Source: Protea cynaroides (lineage: Eukaryota > Streptophyta > Magnoliopsida > Proteales > Proteaceae). From it: a DNA stretch of 64,000 nucleotides. Location: assembly GCA_028583415.1 (NCBI GenBank), contig CM053275.1:6515056-6579055 (forward strand), written 5' to 3'. The notes beneath the pieces were generated by a model, which had not been told where the DNA came from, did not search any database, and saw nothing but the letters and a program-made list of their open reading frames with translations. Positions 13,091 to 25,577 of the stretch are shown one piece after another; position 1 is the stretch's first letter; the number at the start of each line of letters is the position of its first letter. Made by a program: the position numbers and the translations under genes.

Positions 13091-15233
13091 GAGTGTCAGT
13101 GTAGACCTCGTATGTGTGTTCTACAGTGTTCTACATCCCTTATAATATGTTTTAGATGGCTTGCAATGAGTTGAATAGTATTCTACATTGAATTTGATGA
13201 GAGAGATTATCTGTGGGCCCCACTGGTGATGTGATAGAGTTTTTGATTGCGTGACAGTGATTCCACATCTTCTGAAGCATGAAAAACTGAGAGAAAAAGA
13301 GGAGAGAGAAAATATGGGTGGGACCCACTGGTGGCCAGCTTGGCCGAGGGCCGGTTGCTAGCACCACATGGCCAGCCAAGGCACAGCCAGCAAGCCAGCC
13401 CTGCAGCTACAACCACAAGGCAAGCACACTGCCCATGCCACAAGGCAGTAGTAGCATGCCCCGCAACAAGCAGCCGTGTGCATGCATGGCTTGGTTCCTG
13501 GCTGCACACAGCATGCCCCCTCATTTGTTTGTTAATTTTCCTAGAGAGAGAGTGAGCCAATGGGTTAGAGAGAAGTTCTCTCGGTAAGAAATTCCTGTAC
13601 AGGTTTTCTTAATGACAAATCGGTTACAGAGGCCATTAAAATGTGTTTTAGGGGCATTTTCGTCAAGATAGATAGGACAAGATGCAAGATTGGCGACCAA
13701 ATTGAAGCCACAATGCTTAGATCCGCATTTGATGGCTCAGATAAATGCGGGCTCCAGTGTAATGCGTTTGTTGAGTCAATATTTCATCGTCGGCTCTCTG
13801 GTTGGCTGAAAGCATTGTAATGCGGTGCTCCACGTTCCATGTAGTAAGCGCCTCAATTCCATGAGGCGCACATGCAATACGACAGTGAGAAGATGCAGAT
13901 CGAATGGCCGTGCGCTACTCCGATTTTCATAGGCGTGATTTGTTTAGATTCAACGGCCTCTGGCCGTTCCCTCCTGTTTAAGGTTATCGAAAGACTGATT
14001 TCGAAGATTCTCCATCGACCAATAACATCTCGACAGCCCAGGTTGTCTTGTCGGTGCGGGTTCTGATTCCATGAGGCACGGGTGCATGGTATGGCTTCAA
14101 AGAATTCCATTTGCTTATTTCTGATTGGTCGAACTTCAAACTGACATAACTTTTTCATCCGAGCTCCAAATCGGTCTGTTCAAGTTGCAATTTCCATATT
14201 TTCGGATGCTCTATTTATTGGACGGTGTTGGGAGTCGTGAAAATACTGAGAAAAAATAAAAAGATCATTTTGAAGGAAACACAGAAGGTTTTCTAGGGTT
14301 TCGTGCCCTGTGGGAGTGATCAATCATCAACTCCCTCTTCTCTGTGTATCAATGGAGTGCTAAATCCCTTTGAGAGGCCAGTAGAGCTTTTATGTTTACA
14401 TTCATGGTGATTATGGGTTGTGTGGAAGAGATTGAAAGCCTGTGAGTGAGGTGTGCTCTGTGAATCGATCTCTATCATCATTGAAGACTGTTGATAAATT
14501 CCTGAGAGCAGTGTAAAGCTTCAAGGAGATTGCTGTCCATTCAAAAATAATTGATTGTGAGATTTTTTCATTCCCTATCTTTTTATTGTTTTCTATGCAT
14601 TGTATGCTAGCATAGGTGAAAGAAAAAATTGAATACCTATCTAGTGTGTGGGTTTCATTGTAGGGCAATTATATAAGCCCAAAAATTATTATTTGCTTCC
14701 CTTGGGTGCGAATTAAGCGTGTTGTGTTCAATGGGTGCTGGAAAAAACTGGCTATTAAGCTTGAATCTTAGCGTTGTTACGCCCTCTCAGTTTTATGCTG
14801 GGAAAACTTAGGGTTAGTATCATTGTCTTGTTAGAGACTAAAAACTGAGTATTGAGTAAATACAAAGTCCGTTATGCATTACTCCGTAGACTAGCCATTA
14901 CACACTGTGGTGGTGAACCACGTAATATCTTTGTATTCTTTGTTTTTATTTTCTGGTATATTTTGGAGTGCATGGAATGACTTGCAGGGTGAGTGTGCAA
15001 ATCTAGTAGACCTGACCACTGAGTGGTAGCAATGTAGATTTGCATGGGCTTGTATGTGTATGAAAAATTATATATCCATCAACTTTGGATAGCAGTGAAT
15101 TTATCAGAAAAAAGTTTCAGACACCGATTCTCCTCCCTCTCAGTGTCATATTAAGTTCTTCATCATCAATGTAGCTCTTATATTTGTGAGTTTTCCATTC
15201 TTTAGCATGCATCCTACTCAATATTTCATTACT
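13091..15233. other. Intergenic, retroelement-like, no gene
   Basis: No convincing coding sequence. 13200-13350 resembles 43300-43400 in reverse orientation ('gtgggacccactggtg' type), pointing to a shared repeat. 14870-14950 (the stretch around 'ggtgaaccacgtaatatc' followed by T-rich sequence) looks like a plant Copia LTR end, but no partner LTR or primer-binding site was found. Confidence 0.4.
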
Positions 15234-16580
15234 AATTTTTTGCCTACTTGGGCGACTCCAAGATGAGATGAAACTTTGAATGCTAACAAGGACCATAGGT
15301 CTACCTCTCCATGAAATTACGGATCCAAATCGCTTTTTGGGGGGGGGTTCTGGGGCCAAGAGCGGGTCACCTGTCAATACATTGGGGTGGACGGCCGAAT
15401 CGGCCCGGCCGAGGGGGCGGAGGCGGGAGGGGGGAGGGGTTTTGGTAGTTACAAGCCCTGCACCAGCACATGGCAGAACTAAGGCCGTCCTGAAAAAGTG
15501 TGGTTCTTTTTCCCATTTAATTGTTTTGACTGTTTCAAATTTCGGATTTCAATGTATTGGCTGTGGAGGGGGACCACTTGCACACGATGGGATCAAGAAT
15601 GATCTTGGCCTGTATTTTATTTCTGGTTGTCGTTTATATTTTCCTCACATAATTTGGAAAAATCAAATCATACTTTTGGTATTTCTCTCTCTCTCTTTAA
15701 GGTTTTAAGTCGAAGTATCAGACACAGTATTGATCATATTAAAAACCAATCCGATCTTAAACCGATAAAGCAAATCCAGATTGAATCTGAATACTGCCTC
15801 AATAGAAAGTTGACATATAGCTGATATCCATTAGGGTTGCTGCACTAATCTATTTAGGGTAAAAATTTCCTTCATGGACCTTTAAGATAAGGCTGTGTAC
15901 TGTTTCAAATTTATTATATATAAGCAACTTATTTGGTACTAAAATTTTTTAAATATGCCTTCTATGTCACATTAATGGATACATGTGATATAAAGCTCAA
16001 AAGAAAGTCTTGAGAAATTTGACAGCTTTGGATCAATGGCTCAAAATAAAAAGATAAAATTTGATACGTTGTTTGCCATGGTGGTTGAGATAAAATCAGC
16101 TCTTACTTCATCGAGGGGATATGTTATCCACCCTTTTGTTTGTTTGATTGGTCAACGCTTCGGATGGCTTGGTGGGTCATGGTTGAGGATTTCTTATTTG
16201 TGTTAAAATATAAAGAGATATTATTCACCCAAAATAAAAAAGTATAAAAATAATTATTTTTGATATATTTGTGCAATCATGCTTGAGCTTAGCCACAATA
16301 ATTGTAAAGCTACATTTGTTTCATCATAAAATATTTTATAAAAAAATATTTTTTTTATCATTTGGAAATTTCTCAGTTGAATATATATGACTAAGAAATA
16401 CATTTGCATATGAATGAGGAAAAGAATCCAACCATATGATTGGGGTAGTGGAGTCTTTCGCGGGTGACAAGATCACCAATGCTTAAGATGCTGTCACTAT
16501 TTTGCTAAAACAACATCCTCCAGATATGAACACAGATATTCATGTATCACATGCTACATATTTAATTGGATCTAGAAATT
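15234..16580 (+). repeat. Tandem-unit copy (post-gene flank plus intron-17-like module)
   Basis: Repeats 3735-4600 and then the later part of the module. Exon 18 is absent: the intron end at about 16515 is joined directly to the post-gene landmark at about 16560. A GC-rich insert interrupts it at 15320-15449. Confidence 0.6.
15320..15449 (-). repeat. GC-rich short interspersed repeat, copy 3
   Basis: A 130 bp insert, far GC-richer than its surroundings, sits between 'catgaaattac' and 'acaagccctgcacc', which are contiguous at 3790-3812. It starts GGATCCAAATCGC and contains 'tcaatacattggggtgg', the reverse complement of the 'caccccccaatgtattga' at 20085-20102. Flanks ...attac/gttac suggest a short target duplication. 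Confidence 0.55.
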
Positions 16581-18779
16581 CAATTAATTTAATCAGATGT
16601 GATTCAGATCTTCTACATTCATTAAACCCATTTGTCCTTCTTTTCTTGGAATGATTGAATGGGATGTAGGAGTGAAGTAAATGTGCTTCTTCTTCCCTTA
16701 TTTTCGTGTCAGCTTTTGTTCTTCTATAGATGCAATTTTCTTTACTGCCCTCAGATTCTAAACAGGACTTCATAGGATCACAAATTAATAATGCACAACC
16801 CATGATACAAAGGTATAATATGGATCACTAACACAATGGGTGATTAACTAATCCACGAAGTAATGCCCAATTGATTTTCTATATACCCATTACGTTTTTT
16901 TTTTAATTGTATCGACGGTAGGAAAACATCCACACCTAATTTATCTAGCATACAACTAAGAGGACACAAAAGTGCCTATTGGTAACAAAGTTACAGTGTC
17001 CAACACCCATTGCACACAACCCAAATACCAATTATCATAGACTTATCAATGCCTTGGAATGCTTCTCTACTAGCTAGGCATTTAACATAATCACCTAAAA
17101 CTAGCATATATCAATTGAAAACATACAACCATATAACCATATAGGGTTAAAAGAATCTCACAATCGATGCTTCTCGATCTCTGAAGATAACGATAGCGTA
17201 TCCACCTGTCCATTAGAATCTTCAATAACCCCCAAAATTGAGAGAACTTGACTCTTAAAGTAAACCTTATTCAACTACTCATCTTTTTCTTTCTCACAAT
17301 ACCCTCACAACAGCCATTAATGCTCAATGAAAGCTCCACTACATTCTCACCATTCTTCAATGCATCATAAACATGTAAGCATTAAGTTGGAAGGTCATCC
17401 ACCAAGAATCACTCTCAAAAACCCATTTTTCTCTCTTTTTCTCACTTGCATTCTCATATTAAACATGGAGAAGATTGGATTTTTGGGACGTCCGATTCGG
17501 ATGTCAGATGGCCAGGATATGGCCATCCAAAGATCGGCCATTGAAATTAAAAAAAATAGAATCTTGATAGTGCATTCGGTGTACCTGTGTAACACGGGAG
17601 CCACGTAGCCACCAACAAGGTAGGTGCGGTGTCAATCTTTGATTGGACGGTTCAAGAATAAACTATAATTAAAGACAGTCGGATCTATGCAAAAACCAGG
17701 ACTGATTCTCGTACGACGGATCATAGAGAACGCGTCAACGATTATTGGACTTGACCCACTGTATCACTATGTTTCTTCCAAGTGATGCAATGCATGATAT
17801 TAGGTTGCATCCATCCAATGCCGCACCTCGTGGAAGCATATCAGTCTATATTTTGTCGAGATGCACTGTAGCCCGAACTTTTGCAATCCGTTAAATCGTC
17901 ATCTTGATGAGCAGCTTTTTCATAGCCTTCCAATTGAGCTTTAAAGGAACTTACAATAATTAGAAGGCGGTCCTTCAACATTTGATAATTACAACAAAGC
18001 CCTTCGGACTTATGATAATTATGGAGTAAATCCCTGAAACTCATTTCCACCGGAGAGCTATGATTTCTTATCATTTTCGTGCACTCTGGCAAAAATCGTG
18101 ATATATCCCCCTTCTGATATCTAAATCGAGTGATTCCAATTGCATTGCAAAGCCAAATCGAAAATATACATTTTTCTTGTATGTTGCTTTTCAAGAAACT
18201 GTGGCAGGACCCACTAAAATTAGCCTCAAAGTAAAAAATTCAAATCAAACCTTAGAATCCAAACACAAAACTTTTCTTGCATGATCATTGGAACTTCGAC
18301 ACACTATTTATTATCTTGCTTCAACTTATAACATTATAAAATTCATGTAGAGCTTGATCAGACATTGAAGCTCCTCCTACCCAGTCAATTCAGACTGAAA
18401 CCTGGTTGACAGGATTAACACTCATGCTAACAAATTGGAACCCTTCCAAACCACTGCTCGGGTTGGTGAGGACATGTCCACACTATCGGCTCATTTTTTT
18501 CTCTTGCCTCATTTCAAGGCTTGGTGCCTACTCTCGGTACATTACCGAGCCAAGGTGCCACTACTCCAAGCTGAGAACCATCAAGATGCTTACAAGGCCG
18601 AGGCCGAACCTCACGATATGTTACATCACCAACACTATAAAGGTGCCGAGCCGAGGTGCTGAGGCCCCACCACACCACACCACACCAAGTTGCCGGAATG
18701 ACAATAAACAGCCTATAGAAGCCGTACCACATATCATTAAGTTGCCAATAATGACAACACACAGCCAATACTTTCTGTC
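16581..18779. other. Intergenic, no gene
   Basis: 16610-16760 matches the pre-promoter part of the unit (compare 58650-58740). From about 16800 to 18780 I recognise nothing: no family, no inverted-repeat ends, and only short unsupported ORFs. 18530-18690 has clustered 'gccgag' motifs and a short (CACAC) run. Confidence 0.4.
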
Positions 18780-19380
18780 AATAACCTATTGACATCAATT
18801 CTATTTCATGCACACTCATTTAAGTTATTAGGGAAACCACAATATACAAGGGGTATATTTGGAATTTGAGATGAAAGCGAAGGGATTTTATGGGATTCCA
18901 TGGACACCGGATACTGGTGTTGATACCAAATCAATAAGAAGATCCCTTAAAGAACAGAAGGGAAATGCTAAAACCGAAATCTTTGATTGCTTAAATTGCA
19001 AGGATTACTTATTGTAATGGAAATCCCAGCATGGTTTGCTTATATTAATTAAATTTTGGGTTTTTAATGGAAATACAGGGTATAGGATTAAATCCTATTG
19101 AATGGTGTTTTTGTTTTGTTTTTTTTTTCCGGATAAGCAGACATATTGAATGGTCTTTCTTACAACCTCTTTGTGTGTGTGTGTTTTTTTTTTTTTTTTT
19201 TTTTTTTTTTGTAAGACCCAAGAAACTCTGGACCGTTTTGAGGTGTTGCATTGACGGATTGACCTCAAAGGGAGGCCGTATGTTCAATGCACTTATCGCG
19301 AAAAAAAAAAAATCCTTTGCCACTTGTTTTAGATGCTCTGGTCTATTGGAAATTTGAAATTGCTGACACCTCAATTAGTA
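18780..19380 (+). promoter_or_regulatory. Orphan promoter-region copy of the transporter array
   Basis: Matches the upstream regions of B (27750-28080), C (47780-48100) and D (58780-59120): 'attgacatcaattc', 'aaccacaatatacaa', 'aaagaacagaagggaaatgctaaaacc' and 'atggtttgcttatattaattaaa' occur in the same order. No transporter exon follows; LINE sequence begins at about 19385. The gene body once downstream has been lost. Confidence 0.75.
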
Positions 19381-19384
19381 ACTC

Positions 19385-21005
19385 AATTTTTTTTTTTGAT
19401 GAATAAGTTATACTAACCCTGAAGGAAGAAGAGAGCACAACATAAGAACCTGGTAGGCCAAGTAACTAGGCCAAAGAGCAGGCAACAAGAAAGCGAAATT
19501 AGATTAAAGACCCCAGAACACAGAGACAGCCCAACATCGCACCAAACTAACAACAGAGACCAACAAAGAACTGAAAAATACGTATCGCGAAGTCGATTGG
19601 ACGGTCTTTGGTGTCGGTTGCTTCTTCTAAGGAAAATCGAAGAAGTGCTAATGAGAGTCATATTATCCTCAATGAGCGTCAGCCTATTAGGAGTGCACTG
19701 CCATCCCTCCGTTCTATTTTGGTCCTCAGTAGGATCAGCCCCAACATGATTAATAGGATCGTCCTTACTTTGATTGCATTCAACTATACTACAACATTTG
19801 GATCCAAACAGATATTGACCTCAGACTCAGACAAATCTAAGGACGAGCAGGCCGGCGGACAAAGGAAGGTATCCTGATCAAATGTGCCACAATTGGCAGA
19901 GGGACCGCAGGAGAGGATTTGGTTGCTGGGGACTACTCCCACCACCTGTAAATGCAGAAGGAGGGAGGGACGTCCAAGAAGTTACCCATCCTCATTGGTG
20001 AAGGCGGCAGGTGGGAGGGCGACAGGCAACCAAATCCTCTACTGCGGTCCTGCCGCCTGCCAAGGGCCGGATTTCAGCTGGCCCACCCCCCAATGTATTG
20101 ATAGGCGGCCAGACCGAACCCCGGTCCTTGGATCGGCGGCAGGAACCTCCTGCCGCAGGAGACGATTTGGATCCGGGTGACAGATGATCGTAGGTGACAA
20201 GAGGATAGATATTTGCAGGAGACAAGCTGGGACGATGGGATTGGTTTGTCTTAGCGGAGAGCATAGGGGTTAAGCTAGAGCACGACGGATCGAGGTTGTT
20301 AGGCAAGGCTGACAGGACCTAGAACCTAGAAGGTCCAGAAATGCGATTGGTTGAGGAAGGGATAGGGGGATTTACATCGTCTCCCCCCGGTGGTTATAGG
20401 AGGACGCGGCAATCCAGTCTGGATGGTGGACACGTGACTCTCGAGTGAATCCGAGACTCACATTAGGGATGGAGTTTGAGAAAAGAGGAGTAGGGGAGGA
20501 GTAGCGCATTCCCTATCCAACGGCTAATGGGTTTTGAAGGCCCAAAGGTTGTGTCACTCGTTCAACCTGATCCACCCACCTAGCAATTGATCCGATTGCA
20601 TTGCCTTCTTTACCCTATTATGACGCTATTTTTTGTTGTTGTTATTGTTATTGTTGTTGTTGTTGTTGTTGAAAACCTTCATTATCCTTGTTTTGCATCA
20701 AGCCCACCGATGACAATCTATCCACTGAGTGAACTCCAGATCTTTCCCTATGTTCTCAAAATCTTCTAGGCCACTTCCTTTGTCGTCCGTAGATGCCAAT
20801 CCCGAATATTTTTCCCCTATTGTTTTGGCTTCAAAGGGCATTCAACCTCATTGTGTCCAAAAACTTTACAGTTGATACAATGGGGCGGTTGCCATTCATA
20901 ATGGACAGATTGAACGTCAATGTTACCTTCATCATCCTCAATTTGGATTTTGTCCGACGGCTTTTTCGAGCTTGGAATATCAACACAGATTCGAGCATAG
21001 ACTTT
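19385..21005 (-). mobile_element. Internally deleted L1-type LINE remnant
   Basis: On the - strand, 21005-20770 reads, with stops and shifts, as the end of a plant LINE gag-like ORF1, including a CCHC zinc knuckle CINCKVFGHNEVEC near 20870-20830. The 3' end on the same strand at 19400-19385 is a LINE-type tail ending in a poly-A run (seen as T's at 19387-19399). No reverse transcriptase lies between, so ORF2 has been deleted. The middle (19880-20600) is GC-rich and holds a short-repeat copy at 20030-20177. Confidence 0.6.
20030..20177 (+). repeat. GC-rich short interspersed repeat, copy 4
   Basis: Contains 'caccccccaatgtattga' and 'cctgccgcagga' and ends GACGATTTGGATCC. The same elements occur, reversed, at 15320-15449, and in degraded form at 35868-35990, which also has 'cctgccgcagga'. 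Confidence 0.5.
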
Positions 21006-21132
21006 TCATGTCTTCAAGGATGTAGTCGATCCAGGTAGAGAGGCGTTCCCAGTACTGAACAAATCGCACTCAAAGAATCTTCTCCCCATAAATGGAGAAG
21101 TAACCCTGGAAGGGGTCGTCAATTAATAACTC

Positions 21133-21400
21133 ACTACAAGAATATTGGTCAATGACCGCGTTTTTAAATGCTGTCGTAGATATAATAAACGCCGAAAAAA
21201 CTCTACACTAGTGTTTTCTCATTTGCCGCAAGTGTGCCGCTAAACGTAGCGTCGGCATTGAGTTACGGTGTTTGTCACAAATGTTCGTGAACTTAAGAAA
21301 TGCTGTTATAGTATAACCAACGCCGTTTAAGATATGTAGAAACGCCATTGAAGATATCTGTATTGGCTTTTTTCAAAGAAATGTCGTTTATTAATACATG
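21133..21400 (+). mobile_element. CACTA-type transposon end (truncated)
   Basis: Begins CACTACAAGAATATTGG, the typical CACTA terminal motif, followed by subterminal repeats with 'aacgcc', 'cgccg' and 'acgccatt' variants. No matching TAGTG end is visible before the transporter-unit sequence resumes at about 21415. Non-autonomous and truncated. Confidence 0.65.
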
Positions 21401-21414
21401 TTTATATTGGGGTT

Positions 21415-22136
21415 GGGTCAGCCACAATGGTACTCTGAAAAATTATATTTTCTTAAATCACAATCCATAAACCCTAATGTCTAAAGATCATGTGGTGATA
21501 CTCCTAAATTTGCATTGCACCATGATCACATGATTTAGGACCCATGACTTGCACAAAGATGTCATCTTGAACAGATTTATCATCTCTCGAATCAAAAGCT
21601 TAGTTGTCAGGCAAAAATACCCATTAAGAGTACCACATTGGTCTAACTAGGGTAAAATTTTCCTTCATGCACCTTTAAGATAAGATTGTTTACTATTCAA
21701 AATTTCTTATATATGGCAATTTAATTGGCATTCAAACTTTTGAACATATCCCCCATGTCACAACGGATACATTGGATATAAAGCTCAGAATATTTGAAGA
21801 AATTGTTGAAAAGTTTAGCAACTTTGGATCAATAGCTGAAAAATACAAGGGTAGAGTTTGATATATAATGTGCTATGTGGTTGAGATAGAACCAATTCTT
21901 ACTTCATCGAGAAGATGTATTATTAGCCTAGTTGTTCATTTGACTGGTCAACACTTCATATGGCTTGGTTGGTCATGGAACATGGTTGAGAATTTTTTAT
22001 TTGCGTTAAAATATAAAGAGGTATTATTCACTTAAAAAAATTGTATAAAAATAATTATTTTTTGATATATTTATGCAATCATATGTTTGAGCTTAGCTAC
22101 AATAATTGTAAGGCTGTGTTTGTTTCATCATAAAAA
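21415..22136 (+). repeat. Tandem-unit module (intron-17 type)
   Basis: Repeats 4950-5870 without the short insert present there. The module is split by the Pack-MULE at 22147-23641 and continues from 23652. Confidence 0.6.
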
Positions 22137-22146
22137 TATTTAAAAA

Positions 22147-23641
22147 GAAAAAAAAGTCAGCTATCCCTCAAAATAGTTTTGAAACATCACCTACCATCTA
22201 CATCTTTCAAAAAACATCAACCACACCCAAGTAACTGACTGAGGAGATGGAAATAAGCTTTAGACATTTTTATTCTTTCTGTTTTTAATTGAAAATTTTT
22301 AAAAGCTAGTAAAATTACTAATATAACCCTTCTCTTTCCTTTCCTCTCTTCCTCCCTGATACAAGCGGCCTTCCTCTATGGAACCACAACTCCCCATGAT
22401 AAAAAAAAAGATAAAAAAACTGAAAAACTGCTTTAGAGAGACTACTGTGGTTATGGGTCTTGAATTGAATAAAAAAAATTAAATTTTTCTTGAACTGAAA
22501 AACTGATTTATGGGATGATATTTCTGATACTTTCTTATGATTTGCTATTAAACAGAGCTTAGCAAAACATCTTGGTTTTGTATTTACATGTTATGATTTG
22601 ATTTTTTTTTTCTTTCTGAAAAGTAATTCTGAAGTACCTCTCACTTCTCTTTTGTATTTGGAAGGGAGACTCTTTTTTTTTTTCTTCGGTGTTCATGTCC
22701 AGTATTCAACCTTTTCTCTATTCAGATGGAGAATAATCTTTTTCGGAAAAGTTATGCAATTCAAACCATCCCGTCCAATTTTCAATCTGTTGGGTCTTGA
22801 AGAGTTTCAAAACTTCTGCTGTGACATCAAACGTTGAAGTACGAGATGCATAGAGATAGAGAAGTAGGTCGAATATTTGCAAAGATCACTCTTCACGATA
22901 TAAACGAACTGAGCCAACACAACAATCCACCACGACAGACTCAACACCAACGAAGCCCCAATTAGCCCTAATCCCAATTTGTATACAGCGAGCCAGGTCA
23001 AAAAGAGATGCAAGATTAGCGTCGTTGTCGATATGTAGGCACTGAATTTATGAATGGGGAAATTGACTGCGTGTGCAAAGATCTGTGGAATGAGTCTGTA
23101 CACAAACACCGCTGCTGCTGATGCAATCATGGGAGATTATCTTAATGATGGATTTATGTGTGCGCAGAGGATCACTACACGAAGAGGAAGTCTAAGATTA
23201 TCATCTCATTTTTTACAACTTTTCTGTAAATTGGATCTTTGAAGAAGAAAGGGTTTTTAAGGTTTCTTTGACCTGAAATTAGATTAGGGGAAAACCATAG
23301 ATGGAGAGAAGCTGAGAGATAGAGAGAACAACACCTTCAAAGACGGCTTGAGGTCGTCGTCGTCCGGGAAGAATAAGGGTATCTCGTCGGCGATAGAGAT
23401 TTGGGGTTTTACCCTCCTTAAGTGAAGGAGGGTAAAAACGTCTTTCAACATATATTTTAGGGTATTATTATTAAACTCAAATTCACTTTTGGACGACATC
23501 AACAACTAACAAAATTCGTTAAACGGAGTGGATCTATTTGATTAACGATGATAAACTTTGGGTGGTAGTTGATTTTTTTTGAAAGCTATGGATTATAGGT
23601 GATGTTTGAAAACTATTTTGGGGGGCAACTGATTTTTTTTC
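22147..23641. mobile_element. Pack-MULE 1 (carries MATE transporter fragment)
   Basis: Terminal inverted repeats: left GAAAAAAAAGTCAGCTATCC, right end (reverse complement) GAAAAAAAATCAGTTGCCCC, with similarity continuing past 40 bp ('aaaatagtttt(g/c)aaacatcacct'). Flanked by a direct 10 bp duplication TATTTAAAAA (22137-22146 and 23642-23651), as expected for Mutator-like elements. No transposase. Internal sequence is host-derived (22807-23130). The subterminal motif 'aacggagtgga...ttgattaac' is shared with the elements at 36883 and 52467. Confidence 0.85.
22807..23130 (-). pseudogene. Captured MATE/DETOXIFICATION transporter fragment
   Basis: An open 107-codon frame inside Pack-MULE 1. It resembles the middle of plant MATE (DTX) efflux carriers: IPQIFAHAVNFPIHKF, then SAYIST, LAVYKLGLGLIGASLVLSLS and FVYIVKSDLCKY. 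Family members have roughly ten more residues (an LQAQ-type stretch) between the FPI.KF and SAYIS parts, so the fragment is shortened internally. Full MATE proteins have about 12 membrane segments and 480-500 residues; only about three segments are present. No N- or C-terminus is visible, so this is a non-functional capture, though it may be transcribed antisense to a host gene. Confidence 0.8.
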
Positions 23642-23724
23642 TATTTAAAAAAAATATTTTTTTAATCATTTGGCAATTTTGTGGTAGGATATGACTGATG
23701 AGAAGCACATTTCATAGGACTGAG

Positions 23725-24380
23725 TAAGGGTGTCAAAAATGGGCCTAGCCTGGTAGTAAGGACCGAGCCAGCCCGATATAACCCTCACCCAGTCCTGATC
23801 GAACCTTAATGGACAAGTTTCGGTCTCGGATTGTAAAGCCCGACACCGTTTCAGCCCAAACCTAAACCAGACCGGATCAGCCCATTAAGAAGCCCGAACT
23901 AGTCCGAACCAATAATACCTAACCCGAACACCAGTAAGGTCCATCCGGGCCCAGTTTCTTAATTTTTATAGTTTTAAATTTTGATGGATTATATTAAACT
24001 GTTATAATTCACTTCTTGATCCGAAAGATTATTTGAATCTATAGTTGAAAAGAGTATGATTTACTGAATTACATACATATAGAAATAATGATGCTAATTT
24101 TATAGATAGAAATAATAAAATAGGTTATATATCTTACATATAAAATATGCCCGATAAGCTTGATAAGCTCGGTCCGGACCGAACTAGTCCGAAATCATCT
24201 CAATAAGCCCAACCCGATAACAAATCGATACCGGACCAGTCCGATAGTTATTGTGTCTAGCACAGCCCAACTAGCCCGAACTCTTAATGGATATATTTTG
24301 GACTGGGCTTATAATTAAAAAACCTGACACCGATTCAGCCCGAACCAAAACAGGCCTAGACCGACCCGTTGACACCCTTA
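23725..24380. mobile_element. hAT-like non-autonomous element (MITE)
   Basis: Ends TAAGGGTGTCAA ... TTGACACCCTTA are perfect 12 bp inverted repeats, flanked by 8 bp ggactgag (23717-23724) and gaactgag (24381-24388), fitting a hAT target duplication with one mismatch. The empty site 'gactgaggaaaaa' is seen at 5961-5974. Internal sequence is rich in 'agcccga' and 'ccgaacc' motifs with no ORF. Confidence 0.8.
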
Positions 24381-24388
24381 GAACTGAG

Positions 24389-25577
24389 GGAAAAAAATCT
24401 AGCCATATGGTTGGAGTCTCCCGTGGGTGACATGAGCATCAATTTTTAAGATACCATCACTATTTTGATAAAACATTCTGCATTTTGAAATGGAAATGGA
24501 TGTTTTTTTTCAACTTTTTATATTGCAAATCAGTAAAAAAAAAAAGTTTTATTCCTTTCCATTTCTTATATAAATTTGTGTTGATTTAAAAAAAATTACG
24601 TAGAATACTTATGGGGAAATAAACAATTTTCTTTTTGTGGTTTTCAGATTACTCGCTCTTCTGAATTTATCCATAATTCCAGGCCCTACCTTAAAGTATT
24701 AAACAATTACAACAACACTCGTGTCTAATGATGGTATTAAAAATAAAATTGAACAGACAAGTTTAATTTTTTTTTTCTAAATATAGAAACAATAATAAAG
24801 GATAAGGAGAAAGAATATTCTTTTTCCTTTTTTATATTATAGACCCTATCCCAATCCGATTCCCAATCCAACCCTTGTTTTAATATTATTATTTTTAAAC
24901 CACATGATGCTCAATTGTATATTCAAATTTTCCAAATGATGAGGGTCCTTCATCTTAACTAATTGTACAATTCACTTATACATAATTTTTCACTTTTGTT
25001 TATATTTTTTAGAAAACCTAAAAGAATTTTAAACAAATGCAAATGTTGAAATTATCGATTCAATTTCTATATTTGTTATTGTTAATCTCTTCAATCCTAG
25101 ATATGAACACAGATAATGGTTATAGATCAATATGTCTTCTTCTTTTTTTTTTTTTTTTTTTTTTTAATACATATAGACCATGCAATATGTCAATTCAGGT
25201 ATCACATGCTAAATATTTAACTGGATCTAGAAATTCAATTAATTTAATCGGATGTGATTCAGATCTCATACATTTGCAACCTTGCTTCCACTGATTAAAC
25301 TCTAGTTTTTTTATTTATTTGTTTTTACATATTTGTTGTTCACACTTGTTTTCTAAAAAAAAGAATTGCTGGCGTAATTTTTTTATTCATTTTTTTCTCT
25401 TTCTCAAAAGAATTAATTAAAAGTGTCAAATTAAAATAAACAATATATAATCTTATTTACAAAAAAAAAATATATATCTTTTCTGTCTTTTTAAATGGAA
25501 ACTAATGAAATCCAAATGGGAATGATATTGTAATTAAATAAATAAAAAAAAGAAAAAGATTGCTGTCACAATTTAAA
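24389..25577 (+). repeat. Tandem-unit module with exon 18 lost
   Basis: Continues the intron-17 module to 'gtggttttcag' at about 24648, where exon 18 should begin, but the following sequence is a remnant of the Mutator-like element end seen at 45600-45690. It then joins post-gene sequence at about 24890 ('ccacatgatgctca'). The rest matches 47390-47640 and 7004-7307. Confidence 0.5.

Noticed and set aside
13318..13587. Overlapping + and - strand open frames in a GC-rich stretch
   Set aside because: Several frames are open at once because of composition. No recognisable domain, and a reverse-orientation repeat relative is present at 43300-43400.
15280..15708. 142-codon + strand frame
   Set aside because: It runs across a repeat insertion (15320-15449) and non-coding unit sequence; homologous units without the insert have no such frame.
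17327..17608. 93-codon frame with a hydrophobic stretch
   Set aside because: No homologue recognised, an overlapping antisense frame, and no splice or promoter context. Not enough to call a gene.
19045..19374. Open frames rich in Lys or Phe
   Set aside because: They are produced by poly-A/poly-T runs within the orphan promoter copy.
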